Notes: generated from the sequence alone by a model not told the origin. A DNA stretch of 64,000 bases from Micromonospora sp. NBC_00421 (GCF_036017915.1 NZ_CP107929.1:4220001-4284000), one strand, 5' to 3'; counted from the stretch's first letter, positions 43,605-54,220 are shown. Numbers and translations are program-made.

Positions 43605-44450
43605 ATGGCACCGAAGACCGCTCGGGCTCGCCGCCTGGGCATCGCCCTGCGCACCCACCGGGAAGCCGCCGGCCTCACCCTGGAGGCCGCCGCCGACGAG
43701 ATCAACAGCACCCGCAGCACGCTCAGCCGCTACGAGAACGCGCAGACCCTGGTCAACCCGGCCACCGTCCGCGCGCTGCTCAGCCTCTACGGGGTACGGC
43801 CCGAGGAGATCGCCGCGGCGGTCCAGCTCGCCAAGGACACCCGCAAGCCCGGCTGGTGGGTGCCCTACTCACACCTGTTGGACAAACGCACGATCGACTT
43901 CATCGCCCTGGAGGCCGAGGCCACCGGCATCGCCAACTTCGAACCGTCGATCGTGCCGGGGCTCCTCCAGACCGCCGACTACATCCGGGGCGTGATGCGG
44001 GGCGGCCCGCACACCCTCACCGACGAGCAGGTCGAGCAGCGGGTCAAGCTCCGCCTGGACCGGCAACAACGGATCACCGCCGCCGAACCACCGATCTTCG
44101 ACGCGATCATCGACGAGGGCGCGCTGCTGCGCCCGGTGGGTGACCACACGGTGATGGGGGCGCAGCTCAGCCACCTGCTCAAGACGTCGGAGCTGCCGAA
44201 CATCACCGTCCAGGTGATCCCGCTCTCCGCCGGCTACCACCGGGGCACCCGGGGCTCGCTGCACATCCTGGAGTTCGCCGACCCGGAGGACCCGCTGATC
44301 GCCTCGGTGGAGACCGTCGCCGGTCAGATGGTCCTGGACCGGCCGGGCGACCTGCGTACCTGCACCAAGATCATGGAACACCTGCGGACCGTGGCGCTCA
44401 GCCCGGCGGACAGCCGCGACCTGCTTCTGCAACTGGTGAAGGGACGGTAG
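43605..44450 (+). CDS. XRE family regulator with DUF5753 domain
   Basis: 281-aa regulator. ATG 43605 begins MAPKTARARRLGIALRTHRE; there is no ribosome site, so it is likely leaderless. The helix-turn-helix is AAGLTLEAAADEINSTRSTLSRYENAQ (about 20-48). The DUF5753 domain follows with EPSIVPGLLQTADYIRGVM, IFDAIIDEGALLRP and VIPLSAGYHRG. Such proteins pair with DUF397 proteins in Streptomyces developmental and antibiotic regulation. The partner starts 7 bases downstream. This is the intact counterpart of the truncated pair at 37706-38564. Confidence 0.92.
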   Translation: MAPKTARARRLGIALRTHREAAGLTLEAAADEINSTRSTLSRYENAQTLVNPATVRALLSLYGVRPEEIAAAVQLAKDTRKPGWWVPYSHLLDKRTIDFIALEAEATGIANFEPSIVPGLLQTADYIRGVMRGGPHTLTDEQVEQRVKLRLDRQQRITAAEPPIFDAIIDEGALLRPVGDHTVMGAQLSHLLKTSELPNITVQVIPLSAGYHRGTRGSLHILEFADPEDPLIASVETVAGQMVLDRPGDLRTCTKIMEHLRTVALSPADSRDLLLQLVKGR

Positions 44451-44457
44451 GAGACCG

Positions 44458-44658
44458 ATGACACCGACGATCAGCGCGGCCCTGTCCAGGACCGCCTGGC
44501 GAAAGAGCAGCCGCAGCGGGGACGAGGGGGCCTGCGTCGAGCTGGCCCCGCTGCCGGGCCGGGTCGCGATCCGCGACTCCAAGGACCCGACCGGCCCGGT
44601 GCTGCTCTTCCCACCCGCCGCCTGGGCCGCCTTCGCCGCCGCCCCGCCGCGCCGCTGA
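44458..44658 (+). CDS. DUF397 protein
   Basis: 66-aa partner of the XRE/DUF5753 gene 7 bases upstream. AWRKSSRSGDEGACVELA, IRDSKDPTGPVLLF and the final WAAF helix are diagnostic. Probably regulatory; biochemical role unknown. Confidence 0.88.
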   Translation: MTPTISAALSRTAWRKSSRSGDEGACVELAPLPGRVAIRDSKDPTGPVLLFPPAAWAAFAAAPPRR

Positions 44659-44661
44659 CCC

Positions 44662-44703
44662 CGCCCGCCCCCGCAGTGCACCGACGCGCTGCGGGGGCGG
44701 GCG
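44662..44703 (+). terminator. 15-bp hairpin after the DUF397 gene
   Basis: Arms 44662-44676 and 44689-44703, perfectly paired, 12-base loop, between the convergent DUF397 and ROK genes. Confidence 0.7.
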
Positions 44704-44744
44704 CGTCCGGCCAGCGGGTCGGGTCAGTGGGCCAGCCGGGCGGG

Positions 44745-45785
44745 TCAGTCACCCCGGGTGGCGTCGGGGCGTACCGATTCGGCGGCGGCGATGGCGGCCC
44801 CGCGTGCCCCGGCCATGTCCCGGTCCGGGACCAGGGCGAAGGTGGCCAGCGCGGCCTGCTCCGCCCGGAGCACGGTGTGCGCGCGGACGGTGTCGAGGAA
44901 CCAGTCCCGGAACTCCGGCGTCGCCTCCACCACCCCACCACCGACGAAGTACGCGTGCGGGTCGGTGAAGTTCGCCGCGATGGTGAACAACCGGCCGAGC
45001 GCCGCCGCCTGCTGGGCGAAGACCTCCCGGGCCAGCGGGTCACCCTGCTCGGCGTACCCCCGGAGCAGCTTGGCGGCCCGCGCGGGCGGCTCCTGGGCCA
45101 GTGGGTGCCCGGGATACCGGGACAGCCAGTACGGCAGCAGGTTGCGCCCGATCGCGGTCAACGAGGCGACGCTCTCCGCGTCCCCGACGAAACCGCAGGC
45201 GCACCGCGGTTCCGGCTGGCCGGGGGCGAGCAGCCCGCCCAACGGGATGTGCACGTGGCCGAACTCGCCGGCCATCCCGGCCGCCCCGGTGACCACTCGG
45301 CCGTCGACCACCACCCCGCCGCCGAGCCCGGTGCCGACGATCGCCGCCACCGAGGACCGGGTGACCGCATCCGCTCCGAAGTGGACGTGGTGGGCGTAGA
45401 GCGCGGCGGCGTTGCCGTCGTTGTGGTAGACCACCGGGAGGCCGAGCCGCCGCTCCAGCGCGCCCCGCACGTCGAAGCCGTGCCAGGCCGGCTGGGCGAA
45501 GTTCGTCGAACCCCGGGACGAGATGACGCCGGTGGCGCTGGCCGGGCCGGGGGTGTCCAACCCCACCGCCCGGACCAGCTCACGGCGCACGCCGGTGTGG
45601 GTCAGCACCCCGTCGAAGGCGCGGGCCAGCGCCTCGATCGCCGCCTGCGGCCCTGCGGTCACCTCGCTGGGGATCTCCACCAGCCCGTCCACCAGGAACC
45701 GGTCGTCCAGGCTGAGCACGGTGGCGTTGTTGCTGGTGCCACCGTTGTCGAGGCCGACCACCACCGGTACGTCCGCGCCACCCAT
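44745..45785 (-). CDS. ROK family sugar kinase
   Basis: Cytoplasmic ATP-dependent sugar kinase of 346 aa, possibly a glucokinase. ATG 45785 has GGAGG 6 bases upstream. VVVGLDNGGTSNNATVL is the phosphate-binding loop, YHNDGNAAALYAHHVHFG has the catalytic Asp and VGTGLGGGVVVDG is conserved. The ROK zinc motif appears as GHVHIPLGG followed by CACGFVGDAESVASL, with fewer cysteines than the standard CxCGxxGCxE, so the metal site may differ. There is no DNA-binding domain, so it is a kinase and not a ROK repressor. Confidence 0.87.
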   Translation of the reverse strand: MGGADVPVVVGLDNGGTSNNATVLSLDDRFLVDGLVEIPSEVTAGPQAAIEALARAFDGVLTHTGVRRELVRAVGLDTPGPASATGVISSRGSTNFAQPAWHGFDVRGALERRLGLPVVYHNDGNAAALYAHHVHFGADAVTRSSVAAIVGTGLGGGVVVDGRVVTGAAGMAGEFGHVHIPLGGLLAPGQPEPRCACGFVGDAESVASLTAIGRNLLPYWLSRYPGHPLAQEPPARAAKLLRGYAEQGDPLAREVFAQQAAALGRLFTIAANFTDPHAYFVGGGVVEATPEFRDWFLDTVRAHTVLRAEQAALATFALVPDRDMAGARGAAIAAAESVRPDATRGD

Positions 45786-45814
45786 CCGCCACCTCCGCCA
45801 CGCCTGATGCGAGG

Positions 45815-46630
45815 TTAGTTCCCGTTCCCGCCGCCCGTCACGCCCGGACGGCGGGCGAGGACGCCTGTGGCGTCCCACTCCTCGGCGTACAGCACCGTCG
45901 GCACCAGGCCCAGCCCGGTCATCGCCGCACACAGCGCCTCGATCTGCCCGGTGCTGACCTCCACCACCAGGTGACCGCCGGGCCGCAGCCAGTCGACCGC
46001 CCCGGCGGCCACCCGACGCAGCACGGCCAGCCCGTCGGCACCACCGTCCAGCGCCACCGGCGCCTCGTGCAGCCGGGCCTCCGCCGGCATCAGCGCCACC
46101 GCCGGGGTGGGCACGTACGGGGCGTTCGCCACCACCACGTCCAGCCGGCCCCGCCAGTCGGGCGGCAGCGGGTCGTACAGGTCGCCCTGCAGCACTGTGG
46201 CGTCCCGGCCGGCCAGGTTGCGGCGGGCGCAGGCGACGGCAGCCGGGTCCACGTCGACGGCGGCGAGCCAGCGCGGGGCGAGCCGGTCGGCCAACGCGAC
46301 GCTTATCGCGCCCGACCCGCAGCAGAGGTCGACAAGCGCCGGCGCCGGCCCGGCGACCGACGCGGCGGCCTCCACCAGCAGCCCGGTGCGCGCCCGGGGT
46401 ACGAACACCCCCGGGTCGACGGCGATCCGTCGGCCGCAGAACTCGGCCCAGCCGAGCAGGTGTTCCAACGGTTCGCCGGCGATCCGGCGGTCGGTGAGAG
46501 CGGCCAGCTCCCGCGGCGAGCCGGCGGCGGCGCTGATCAGCGCGGCCTCGTCCTCGGCGTAGACACAGCCGGCGGCACGCAGCCGGGCGACGAGAGCGGT
46601 GTGGTCGTGGTGGAACGGATCGGATGCCAT
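45815..46630 (-). CDS. PrmC-related SAM methyltransferase
   Basis: 271-aa protein of the N5-glutamine methyltransferase (HemK/PrmC) group. VDLCCGSGAISVALADRLAP is the SAM loop. The catalytic NPPY motif reads NAPY (VVVANAPYVPTPAVAL), as I recall for a PrmC-related subfamily, so it may not modify release factors. The C-terminal WLRPGGHLVVEV is typical. It lies 29 bases from the ROK gene start. Confidence 0.82.
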   Translation of the reverse strand: MASDPFHHDHTALVARLRAAGCVYAEDEAALISAAAGSPRELAALTDRRIAGEPLEHLLGWAEFCGRRIAVDPGVFVPRARTGLLVEAAASVAGPAPALVDLCCGSGAISVALADRLAPRWLAAVDVDPAAVACARRNLAGRDATVLQGDLYDPLPPDWRGRLDVVVANAPYVPTPAVALMPAEARLHEAPVALDGGADGLAVLRRVAAGAVDWLRPGGHLVVEVSTGQIEALCAAMTGLGLVPTVLYAEEWDATGVLARRPGVTGGGNGN

Positions 46631-46789
46631 GGTGCTGCCTTTCGGGAACGCACGTCGACGCTCCCACCGTCGCTGTCACGGCGACGGGGACTCCGTTACC
46701 GCAGCGACGGGGACTCGACGGGGAGCGCCGGTCCTGATGTCTGACGGATCGGACTCACCTCCTCGGGTCGGGGCCCGTGCGGGCCGGCA

Positions 46790-47941
46790 TCACGATAGCG
46801 GACCGGCCGCCCCCGCGCTGTCCAGTGCCGCGGCCACGTCGGCGACCAGGTCGACGGTGTCCTCCACCCCGCAGGAGAGCCGTACGAAGCCGGGGGCGGT
46901 GTCGTCGCCCCACTGCGCCCGCCGGTCGGCGCTGGTGTGCACGCCGCCGAACGAGGTGGCGGCGGCGACCAGCCGGGACGCGGCGACGAACCGGGCCACC
47001 CGGTCGGCGTCGCCGAGGTCGAACGAGAGCACCCCGGGCATCCGCCGCAACTGCCGCGACGCCACCGGGTAAGCCGGGTCCTCCGGCCGCCCCGGCCAAC
47101 GCAGCCCGGTCACGTCGGCCCGACCGGCGAGCAGTTCGGCAAGCGCCGCCGCGTTGGCGCTCTGCCGGGCCAGCCGCAGGTCGAGGGTGGCCAGCGAGCG
47201 GTGCGCCAGCCAGGCGTCGAACGCCCCGGGCACCGCGCCGGTGGTGGTCCGCCACCCGGTGACCGTCTCCAGCAGCTCCGCCGACCGGGACGCGACGTAG
47301 CCGAGCAGCAGATCCGAGTGGCCGGTCAGCGCCTTGGTGCCGGAGGCGACCACCAGGTCCGCGCCGAGGTCCAGCGGGCGCTGACCGAGCGGGGTGGCGG
47401 TGGTGTTGTCCACCGCCAGCAGCGCGCCGGCCGCGTGTGCCGCCTCGGCCAGTACGGCGATGTCGGCCACGTCCAGGCCCGGGTTCGCCGGGGTCTCCAG
47501 CAGCACCAGCCGCACCCCGTCGAACGACGGGTACGGCCCGGCGGTGGGCACGAAGCCGACCCGTACCCCCATCCCGGCCAGGGTGGCGGTCGCGAACGCC
47601 CGGATCGGGAAGTAGCCGTCGGCGGGGAGCAGCACGGTGTCGCCGGGGCGCAGCACCGCCAGCAGCACCCCGGTGATGGCCGCCTGCCCGGAGGCGAAGG
47701 CCCGGCAGTCGCCCCCCTCCAACTCGCCGATGGCCGACTCCAGTAGCCGCCGGGTCGGGTTGTCCGGGCGGCCGTAGCCGTTCGGGGTCGCGGCCGGCCC
47801 CTGCCGGGGGTCGAGGTGGTACGGCGCGGCGAACACCGGGCCGGGCAGGAACGGCTGCCCCGGCTCCGGTGCGGGCAGCCCGGCGTGCACGCACCGGGTG
47901 CCGTCGTGCCAGTGCGGCGTGGTCCCCGGTCGGCCGCTCAC
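46790..47941 (-). CDS. PLP-dependent trans-sulfuration enzyme (cystathionine gamma-lyase-like)
   Basis: 383-aa Cys/Met-metabolism enzyme. [22 protein letters not shown] and [16 protein letters not shown] are the early motifs, [15 protein letters not shown] and [20 protein letters not shown] surround the cofactor site, and the Schiff-base lysine lies in [11 protein letters not shown]. The C-terminal [18 protein letters not shown] and VRLSCGVED are usual. It could split cystathionine or make it. GTG 47941 overlaps the gpsA stop by 4 bases. Confidence 0.88.
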   Translation of the reverse strand: MSGRPGTTPHWHDGTRCVHAGLPAPEPGQPFLPGPVFAAPYHLDPRQGPAATPNGYGRPDNPTRRLLESAIGELEGGDCRAFASGQAAITGVLLAVLRPGDTVLLPADGYFPIRAFATATLAGMGVRVGFVPTAGPYPSFDGVRLVLLETPANPGLDVADIAVLAEAAHAAGALLAVDNTTATPLGQRPLDLGADLVVASGTKALTGHSDLLLGYVASRSAELLETVTGWRTTTGAVPGAFDAWLAHRSLATLDLRLARQSANAAALAELLAGRADVTGLRWPGRPEDPAYPVASRQLRRMPGVLSFDLGDADRVARFVAASRLVAAATSFGGVHTSADRRAQWGDDTAPGFVRLSCGVEDTVDLVADVAAALDSAGAAGPLS

Positions 47942-48945
47942 TCGTACGACTCCGGCTTGGCGGTACGGCTCATCAGGGTCTCCACGGCCAGCCTCGGGTC
48001 CATCCCCTCGTGGCAGATCCGCTCGATCTGCTCGGTGATCGGCATCTCCACCCCGTGCGCGCGGGCCAGGTCCCGGATGGCCAGGCAGCTCTTCACGCCC
48101 TCGGCGGTCTGCCGGGTGGCCGCCTGGGCCTGTTCCAGGGTCTCCCCCCGGCCCAGGTGCTCGCCGAAGGTGCGGTTGCGGGCCAGCGGCGACGAGCAGG
48201 AGGCCACCAGGTCACCCATCCCGGCCAGGCCGGCGAAGGTGATCGGGTCGGCGCCGAGCGCCACCCCCAGCCGGGCGGTCTCGGCCAGCCCCCGGGTCAT
48301 CAGCATGGCCCGGGTGTTGTCGCCGAAGCCCATCGCGGTGGCGATCCCGTACGACAGGGCGATCACGTTCTTGACCGCCCCGCCCAGCTCGCAGCCGATC
48401 ACGTCGTCGTTGGTGTACGGCCGGAAGTACGGGGTGCGGATCGACTGCTGCACCAGCTCGGTGCGGCGGGCGTCGGTGCCGGCGACCACCGTCGCGGCCG
48501 GCTGCTCGACGGCGATCTCGGGGGCCAGGTTGGGGCCGGAGACCACCACCACCCGGTCCGGGGTGACCCGGGCGGTCTCCACGATCACCTCGCTCATCCG
48601 TCGGGTGGTGCCCAGCTCGATCCCCTTCATCAGGGAGACCAGGGTGGCGTCCGGGGCGAGGTGCCCGGCCCACTCGGCGAGGTTGCCGCGCAACGTCTGC
48701 GACGGCACCGACAGCACCACCAGCTCCGCGCCGGAGATCGCCTTGGCCGGGTCGCCGGTCGCGGTGACCCGGTCGGGCAGCCGCAGCTCCGGCAGGTAGT
48801 CGGGGTTGCGCCGGTGGGCACGGATCGCCTCGGCGACCTGCTCCCGCCGGGCCAGGATCGTCACCTCCCGACCGGCGTCGGCGAGGATCTTGGCGAACGC
48901 CGTCCCCCAGGAGCCCGCCCCCAGCACCGCCACGTGACCGTTCAT
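47938..48945 (-). CDS. gpsA: NAD(P)-dependent glycerol-3-phosphate dehydrogenase
   Basis: Supplies sn-glycerol 3-phosphate for phospholipid synthesis; 335 aa. ATG 48945 ([20 protein letters not shown]) is preferred over a longer frame. The Rossmann motif, [31 protein letters not shown] (catalytic Lys) and [13 protein letters not shown] are all present. With plsC 37 bases upstream it forms a phospholipid pair. Confidence 0.96.
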   Translation of the reverse strand: MNGHVAVLGAGSWGTAFAKILADAGREVTILARREQVAEAIRAHRRNPDYLPELRLPDRVTATGDPAKAISGAELVVLSVPSQTLRGNLAEWAGHLAPDATLVSLMKGIELGTTRRMSEVIVETARVTPDRVVVVSGPNLAPEIAVEQPAATVVAGTDARRTELVQQSIRTPYFRPYTNDDVIGCELGGAVKNVIALSYGIATAMGFGDNTRAMLMTRGLAETARLGVALGADPITFAGLAGMGDLVASCSSPLARNRTFGEHLGRGETLEQAQAATRQTAEGVKSCLAIRDLARAHGVEMPITEQIERICHEGMDPRLAVETLMSRTAKPESYE

Positions 48946-48982
48946 GCCCCTGCCGTCCCTGCGTCGCAGTCGATCCACTCGC

Positions 48983-49708
48983 TCATTCGGTCACCTCGGG
49001 ATTGTGCGGACGGGCGGTACGTTCCCACAGCGGCGGTGGTGTCCCACCCCGGATACCGGCGAGCAGGTCACGCAGGGTCACCATGATCTGGTCGGTCATC
49101 TCGTCCAGCACCACCCGGCTGGGGGTCGCCTCCGCCCACCGGCTCAGGTCGACAGGCGGACCGGCCACCACCGTCACCGGGGTCCGGGGCCGCAGGCCCA
49201 CCCGGCCGGTACGTGGGTCGAAGAGCCGTTCCGGCCCCCACATCGCCACCGGGACAACCGGCGCGCCGGTGGCCAGCGCCAGCCGGGCCGCCCCGGTCTT
49301 GCCCTTCATCGGCCACAGCTGCGGCTCGCGGGTGATGGTGCCCTCCGGATAGACGACCACCGCGCCGCCCGCGTCCAGCGCGGCGACCAGCCGGTCCAGC
49401 GACCTGACGGCGGTGGAGGTCTCCCGTTCCACCGGGATCTGCCGGCACCGGTGCAGGATGTAACCGACCACCGGGACCCGGAACACGCTCGCCTTGCCGA
49501 GGAACTGCGGCCACCGGCCGGCGTCGTAGACGAAGTGCGCGCAGACCAGCGGGTCGGCATGCGACAGGTGGTTGGGGACGATGATGACGCCGCCGTCGGT
49601 GCCCAGCCGCTCGGCCCCGTGCCAGGTGCGCCGGGTCCAGACCAGCATCACGGGCTTGACCAGCGCCACCGCGAACCGTCGCCAGAAACCGAGCCTGCGC
49701 CGTGTCAC
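48983..49708 (-). CDS. 1-acyl-sn-glycerol-3-phosphate acyltransferase (PlsC family)
   Basis: 241-aa acyltransferase that adds the second fatty acid to make phosphatidic acid. GTG 49708 has GGGAGG 4 bases upstream. Motif I is [10 protein letters not shown] (HX4D), motif [22 protein letters not shown] and motif [19 protein letters not shown]. It is probably cotranscribed with gpsA. Divergent from cofC. Confidence 0.9.
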   Translation of the reverse strand: MTRRRLGFWRRFAVALVKPVMLVWTRRTWHGAERLGTDGGVIIVPNHLSHADPLVCAHFVYDAGRWPQFLGKASVFRVPVVGYILHRCRQIPVERETSTAVRSLDRLVAALDAGGAVVVYPEGTITREPQLWPMKGKTGAARLALATGAPVVPVAMWGPERLFDPRTGRVGLRPRTPVTVVAGPPVDLSRWAEATPSRVVLDEMTDQIMVTLRDLLAGIRGGTPPPLWERTARPHNPEVTE

Positions 49709-49833
49709 CGTGCCTCCCCTCGCCCCGTCCGCGTGCCACACCCCACCGTCGCGCGCCCGCAGCGAAATCATGCCTGCTCGTCCCGGGTACGGCCAGTGAG
49801 GGTACCGCCGTCGGCGCTGGCAGGATTGTCGAC

Positions 49834-50499
49834 GTGGGCCAGGCGAGGTGGGTGGTGGTGGTGCCGGTGAAGCGGCTCCGGGCGGCGAAGAGCCGGCTGC
49901 GGGGGGCGCTGCCGGTCGTACCGCATGAGGAGCTGGCGTTGGCCCTGGTGGCCGACACGGTCGGTGCGGCGCTGGCCTGCCCGGCGGTGGCCGAGGTGCT
50001 CGTGGTCACCGCGGATCCGCGGGTGGCGGCGACCACCGGCGCGGCGGGCGCCCGGGTGGTGCCGGAGCGGCCGGACGCCGGGTTGAACGCGGCCCTGCGG
50101 CTCGGCGTCGACACGGCGGTCGCCGACGGTGACGAACGGACCTGGGTGGCCGCCCTCACCGCCGACCTGCCGGCGCTGCGCCCGACCGAGCTGGCCGCCG
50201 CACTGCACGCGGTCGTCACCGGCCCACCGGGGGTACGCCGGTTCGTGGCCGACGCCCCCGGCACCGGCACCGCGCTGCTCGCCGCGCCGCCCGGGGTGCC
50301 GCTGGACCCCCGGTTCGGGGTCGACTCCGCCGCGGCCCACCTGGGCTCCGGGGCGGTGCCGCTGGTCGGCTCCTGGCCGAGCCTGCGGCGCGACGTGGAC
50401 ACCGCCGCCGACCTGGTCGACGCGGCCCGGCTCGGCCTCGGCCCGGCCACCGGCGCGCTGACCGGCGTCGTCCCGGCGGGCCCCGCCCGGCCCGACTGA
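49834..50499 (+). CDS. cofC: phosphoenolpyruvate/2-phospholactate guanylyltransferase (F420 synthesis)
   Basis: CofC/FbiD enzyme of 221 aa that activates phosphoenolpyruvate (in actinobacteria) for the side chain of cofactor F420. GTG 49834 begins VGQARWVVVVPVKRLRAAKS; VVVPVKRLRAAKSRL is the GTP-binding start. DPRVAATTGAAGARVVPERP, ALTADLPALRPTELAAAL and FVADAPGTGTALLAA follow the family. Mycobacteria carry it at the same place (Rv2983). Confidence 0.9.
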   Translation: MGQARWVVVVPVKRLRAAKSRLRGALPVVPHEELALALVADTVGAALACPAVAEVLVVTADPRVAATTGAAGARVVPERPDAGLNAALRLGVDTAVADGDERTWVAALTADLPALRPTELAAALHAVVTGPPGVRRFVADAPGTGTALLAAPPGVPLDPRFGVDSAAAHLGSGAVPLVGSWPSLRRDVDTAADLVDAARLGLGPATGALTGVVPAGPARPD

Positions 50500-50582
50500 A
50501 CCGCCCGGCGGCCCCGACTGAACCGCCGGCGGGCCCGGACCGAGCGGCCACCCCGGCGGAACCACAGGTGTACGGTGCTGGC

Positions 50583-50780
50583 ATGCAGGGCACCGTGGCG
50601 ACCTTCGACGCGCAGACCCGCACCGGCGTGCTGCTCCTCGACGACGGCACCGAGCTGGCCTTCCCGGCCCGCGCGTTCGACGCCTCCGGGCTGCGCCTGC
50701 TCCGCCTCGGCCAGCGGCTCAAGGTGGAAACGGATCCGGACGGCGGGGTCGTGAGGGTGACGTTGCCGACCATGGCCTGA
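50583..50780 (+). CDS. small cold-shock-domain-like protein
   Basis: 65 aa from ATG 50583 (MQGTVATFDAQTRTGVLLLD). The pattern G-T-V-A-x-F-D, G-x-L-L-D-D-G and a LRLGQRLKVET ending fit a short OB-fold like CspA, but without RNP-type aromatic residues. Its position between cofC and ppk is typical for Micromonosporaceae, as far as I recall. It may bind nucleic acid; this is not shown. Confidence 0.72.
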   Translation: MQGTVATFDAQTRTGVLLLDDGTELAFPARAFDASGLRLLRLGQRLKVETDPDGGVVRVTLPTMA

Positions 50781-50834
50781 ACAACCCGGGCCAAGTTCAT
50801 TTTGCGTTAACCGGAATCGGGTGATTATGAGCGG

Positions 50835-53165
50835 GTGAGCACCCCTCGCGAGCACCCCACCAGCCCGTCCGCCGCCACCGACCCGACCGGCTCCCGCAAC
50901 GGCACCCGCCGCCGCAGCGGTACCCGCACCCGCCGCGCACCCGAGGACGTCGTCGCCACCGCGCCCGACTCCCCCGGCGCCAGCGCCGCCGGGGCCTCCG
51001 CCGGCCTCGACGAGGTGCTCGACACCGGCGACCGGCCCACCGCCGCCGAAGCGTCCGCCGCCGAAGGGGCGGCTGTCGCCGACGGCCCGTCCGCCGTCGA
51101 GCCGCTGCCGGCCGACCGGTTCCTCAACCGGGAGCTGTCCTGGCTCGACTTCAACGGCCGGGTGCTGGCGCTGGCCGAGGACACCCACACCCCGCTGCTG
51201 GAACGGGCCAAGTTCCTGGCCATCTTCGCCAGCAACCTCGACGAGTTCTACATGGTGCGGGTGGCCGGGCTCAAGCGCCGGCTCTCCGCCGGCCTGCCGG
51301 TACGCGGTGGCGACCGGCTGCCGCTGCGTACCCAGTTGGAGCGGATCACCGAGTGCGCCGCCGGTCTGGTCGCCCGGCAGGCCGCCTGCTTCGTCGACGA
51401 CCTGCTGCCGAAGCTGGCCCGGGAGGACATCCGGATCCTGCGCTGGGCGGAGCTGGACGACCCGGAGCGGGAACGGCTGCGCACCTACTTCCGGGAGCAC
51501 ATCTTCCCGGTGCTCACCCCCCTCGCGGTGGACCCGGCGCACCCGTTCCCGTACATCTCCGGGCGGTCGCTGAACCTGGCCGTGGCGGTGCGCGACCCGG
51601 ACGGCGGCTCGGAGCTGTTCGCCCGGGTCAAGGTGCCCAACAACGTGCCCCGCTTCGTCCGGGTGGCCCGGGACCAGCCGGGGCTGCGGATGCTGCCGGT
51701 CGAGGAGCTCATCTCGGTGCACCTCGGGCAGCTCTTCTCCGGCATGCAGGTGGTCGAGTGCCACCTGTTCCGGGTCACCCGCAACGCCGAGGTGGAGGTC
51801 GACGAGGACCGCGACGAGGACCTGCTCCAGGCGCTGGAACGGGAGCTGGCCCGACGCCGCTTCGGCCCTCCGGTCCGGCTGGAGGTGGCCGCCTCCATCT
51901 CCGACCACATGCTGGAGCTGCTCGTCCGCGAGCTGGACATGGACGGCCACGACGTGCTGCGGGTGCCCGGTCTGCTAGACCTGTCGGCGCTCTGGCAGCT
52001 CTACGGCGAGGCGGACCGCCCCGACCTGAAGGACAAGCCGTTCGTGCCGGCCACCCATCCCCGGCTGGCCGAGGGCGAGGTGCCGCGCAGCGTCTTCGCC
52101 ACCCTGCGCGACGGCGACGTGCTGGTGCACCACCCGTACCACTCGTTCGCCACCAGCGTGCAACGCTTCGTCGAGCAGGCCGCCGCCGACCCGAACGTGC
52201 TGGCCATCAAGCAGACCCTCTACCGCACCAGCGGGGACTCCCCGATCGTCGACGCGCTCGTCGACGCCGCCGCCGCCGGCAAGCAGGTGGTGGTGCTGGT
52301 CGAGCTGAAGGCCCGCTTCGACGAGGTGGCCAACATCGGCTGGGCGCGCACCCTGGAACGGGCCGGCTGCCACGTGGTGTACGGCCTGGTCGGGCTCAAG
52401 ACGCACTGCAAGACCGCGCTGGTCGTGCGCCAGGAGGGCAACCAGATCCGCCGGTACTGCCACATCGGCACCGGCAACTACCACCCCAAGACCGCCCGGC
52501 TGTACGAGGACTTCGGTGTGCTCACCGCCGACCCGGAGATCGGCGCCGACCTCACCGACCTGTTCAACGTGCTCACCGGCTACAGCCGGCAGACCGCGTA
52601 CCGACGGTTGCTGGTCGCGCCGCAGGGCATCCGCAGCGGGCTGATCGAGCGGATCGAGCGGGAGATCGCACACGTCCGGCTGGGCATGCCGGGGCTCGTG
52701 CAGTTCAAGGTGAACTCACTCGTCGACGAGGAGATCACCGACGCGCTCTACCGGGCGTCGCGGGCCGGCGTGCACGTGGACCTGCTGATCCGGGGCATGT
52801 GCACGCTGCGGCCGGGGGTGCCGGGGCTGTCGGAGAACATCCGGGTCCGCTCGATCCTCGGCCGGTTCCTGGAACACTCCCGGATCTTCCGGTTCGGCAA
52901 CAACGGCGACGCCGAGTTCTGGATGGGTTCGGCCGACCTGATGCACCGCAACCTCGACCGTCGGGTGGAGGCGCTGGTGCAGGTGAGCGATCCGGTGGCG
53001 CGCGCCGAACTCGACCAGGTGATGGGGTACGCGATGAGCCCGGAGGTGGACGCGTTCGAGCTGGCCGGGGACGGCAGCTGGACCCGGCGTACCGGCACCG
53101 CCGAGGAGCCCCTGCACGACCTCCAGGAGCTGCTGTTGCGCCGGGTGGGCAGCTCCGCCGGCTGA
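50835..53165 (+). CDS. ppk: polyphosphate kinase 1
   Basis: Makes polyphosphate from ATP by an autophosphorylated histidine; 776 aa. A disordered Ala/Ser/Pro-rich tail of about 90 residues precedes the conserved [20 protein letters not shown]. Later come [20 protein letters not shown] and [19 protein letters not shown], then the active-site HIGTGNYH (H543, with H550). [19 protein letters not shown] is near the end. GTG 50835 is used, but the tail makes the start uncertain. mutT1 follows at 70 bases. Confidence 0.96.
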   Translation: MSTPREHPTSPSAATDPTGSRNGTRRRSGTRTRRAPEDVVATAPDSPGASAAGASAGLDEVLDTGDRPTAAEASAAEGAAVADGPSAVEPLPADRFLNRELSWLDFNGRVLALAEDTHTPLLERAKFLAIFASNLDEFYMVRVAGLKRRLSAGLPVRGGDRLPLRTQLERITECAAGLVARQAACFVDDLLPKLAREDIRILRWAELDDPERERLRTYFREHIFPVLTPLAVDPAHPFPYISGRSLNLAVAVRDPDGGSELFARVKVPNNVPRFVRVARDQPGLRMLPVEELISVHLGQLFSGMQVVECHLFRVTRNAEVEVDEDRDEDLLQALERELARRRFGPPVRLEVAASISDHMLELLVRELDMDGHDVLRVPGLLDLSALWQLYGEADRPDLKDKPFVPATHPRLAEGEVPRSVFATLRDGDVLVHHPYHSFATSVQRFVEQAAADPNVLAIKQTLYRTSGDSPIVDALVDAAAAGKQVVVLVELKARFDEVANIGWARTLERAGCHVVYGLVGLKTHCKTALVVRQEGNQIRRYCHIGTGNYHPKTARLYEDFGVLTADPEIGADLTDLFNVLTGYSRQTAYRRLLVAPQGIRSGLIERIEREIAHVRLGMPGLVQFKVNSLVDEEITDALYRASRAGVHVDLLIRGMCTLRPGVPGLSENIRVRSILGRFLEHSRIFRFGNNGDAEFWMGSADLMHRNLDRRVEALVQVSDPVARAELDQVMGYAMSPEVDAFELAGDGSWTRRTGTAEEPLHDLQELLLRRVGSSAG

Positions 53166-53235
53166 TCCGCGGGCGCGGTCCGACGAGGCGGACGAGCGAC
53201 CGGCACGGCGGATTCCTCGGACGTAGGGTGACCAG

Positions 53236-54120
53236 ATGGTGCAGGAGGAACCGAACGGCATCCGGGCGGCCGGTGGGGTGGCCTGGCGGCCGTCCGGGCC
53301 CGGCGGGGTAGAGGTGTGCCTGGTGCACCGGCCCCGCTACGGCGACTGGTCGCTACCCAAGGGCAAGCTGGAACCCGGCGAGCATCCGTTGCTGGCCGCC
53401 GTCCGCGAGGTGGCCGAGGAGTCCGACGTACGGGCGGTGCCGCAGGTCCGGCTGCCCACCGTGCGGTACCGCAGCGAGGGGCGGCCGAAGGTGGTCGACT
53501 ACTGGTCGATGCGGGCCGTGGACACCGGCGGTTTCCAGCCGGACACCGAGGTCGACGACGTGTGCTGGCTCGACGTCGACGCGGCGGTCGGGCGGGTCAG
53601 CTACCCGCACGACGCGCAGGTGCTTGCCGCGTTCGCCGCGCTGCCACAGGTGACCGGCACCGTGGCACTGGTGCGGCACGCGCACGCCGGCAGGCGGGCC
53701 ACCTGGTCCGGGCCGGACACCGGCCGGCCATTGGACGCCGAGGGGGTCGCCCAGGCCCGGGCGCTGGCTCCGCTGGTCGCCCTCGTCCGGCCGGTCCGGC
53801 TGCTGTCGGCCTCGCCCCGCCGCTGCGTGCAGACCCTGGACCCGACGGCCGCCCTGCTCGACCTGCCGATCGAGGTGTGCGGGGATTTCGACGAGCCGCA
53901 GCCCGGTCAGCAGGTCGACGAGTGCGCGCTGGCCGCCGCCGGCCGGCTGGCCGAGCTGGCCGCCGCCGGGGCAACGGTCGGGGTGTGCAGCCAGGGCAAG
54001 GTGATCCCGGGCGCGTTGACCCGGCTCACCGGGCGGGGGGACGACTTCACCACCGCCAAGGGTGGGGGTTGGCTGCTCGCCTTCGCCGCCGACCGGCTGC
54101 TCGCCGCCGACCGCCTCTGA
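53236..54120 (+). CDS. MutT1-type NUDIX hydrolase fused to a histidine phosphatase
   Basis: 294-aa two-domain enzyme. The N-terminal NUDIX domain has the box GKLEPGEHPLLAAVREVAEE (residues 43-62, complete). The C-terminal RHG-type phosphatase begins VALVRHAHAGRRATWSGPD and has SASPRRCVQTLDPTA and VCSQGKV. In mycobacteria MutT1 degrades 8-oxo-GTP and diadenosine polyphosphates. It follows ppk as in mycobacteria and is convergent with hup, with a terminator in between. Confidence 0.92.
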   Translation: MVQEEPNGIRAAGGVAWRPSGPGGVEVCLVHRPRYGDWSLPKGKLEPGEHPLLAAVREVAEESDVRAVPQVRLPTVRYRSEGRPKVVDYWSMRAVDTGGFQPDTEVDDVCWLDVDAAVGRVSYPHDAQVLAAFAALPQVTGTVALVRHAHAGRRATWSGPDTGRPLDAEGVAQARALAPLVALVRPVRLLSASPRRCVQTLDPTAALLDLPIEVCGDFDEPQPGQQVDECALAAAGRLAELAAAGATVGVCSQGKVIPGALTRLTGRGDDFTTAKGGGWLLAFAADRLLAADRL

Positions 54121-54167
54121 AACTTCGGGTGCAGGCGCTGCGGCATCGGGCGCACGGGTGGCATGAC

Positions 54168-54209
54168 ACGGAAACGGACGTCCACCGTCGGGTGGACGCC
54201 CGTTTCCGT
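54168..54209. terminator. 19-bp hairpin between mutT1 and hup
   Basis: Imperfect inverted repeat 54168-54186 / 54191-54209 with a 4-base loop, built from ACGGAAACGG and TCCACC pairing. It lies between convergent genes and probably works both ways. Confidence 0.75.
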
Positions 54210-54220
54210 CGTACCGGAGA

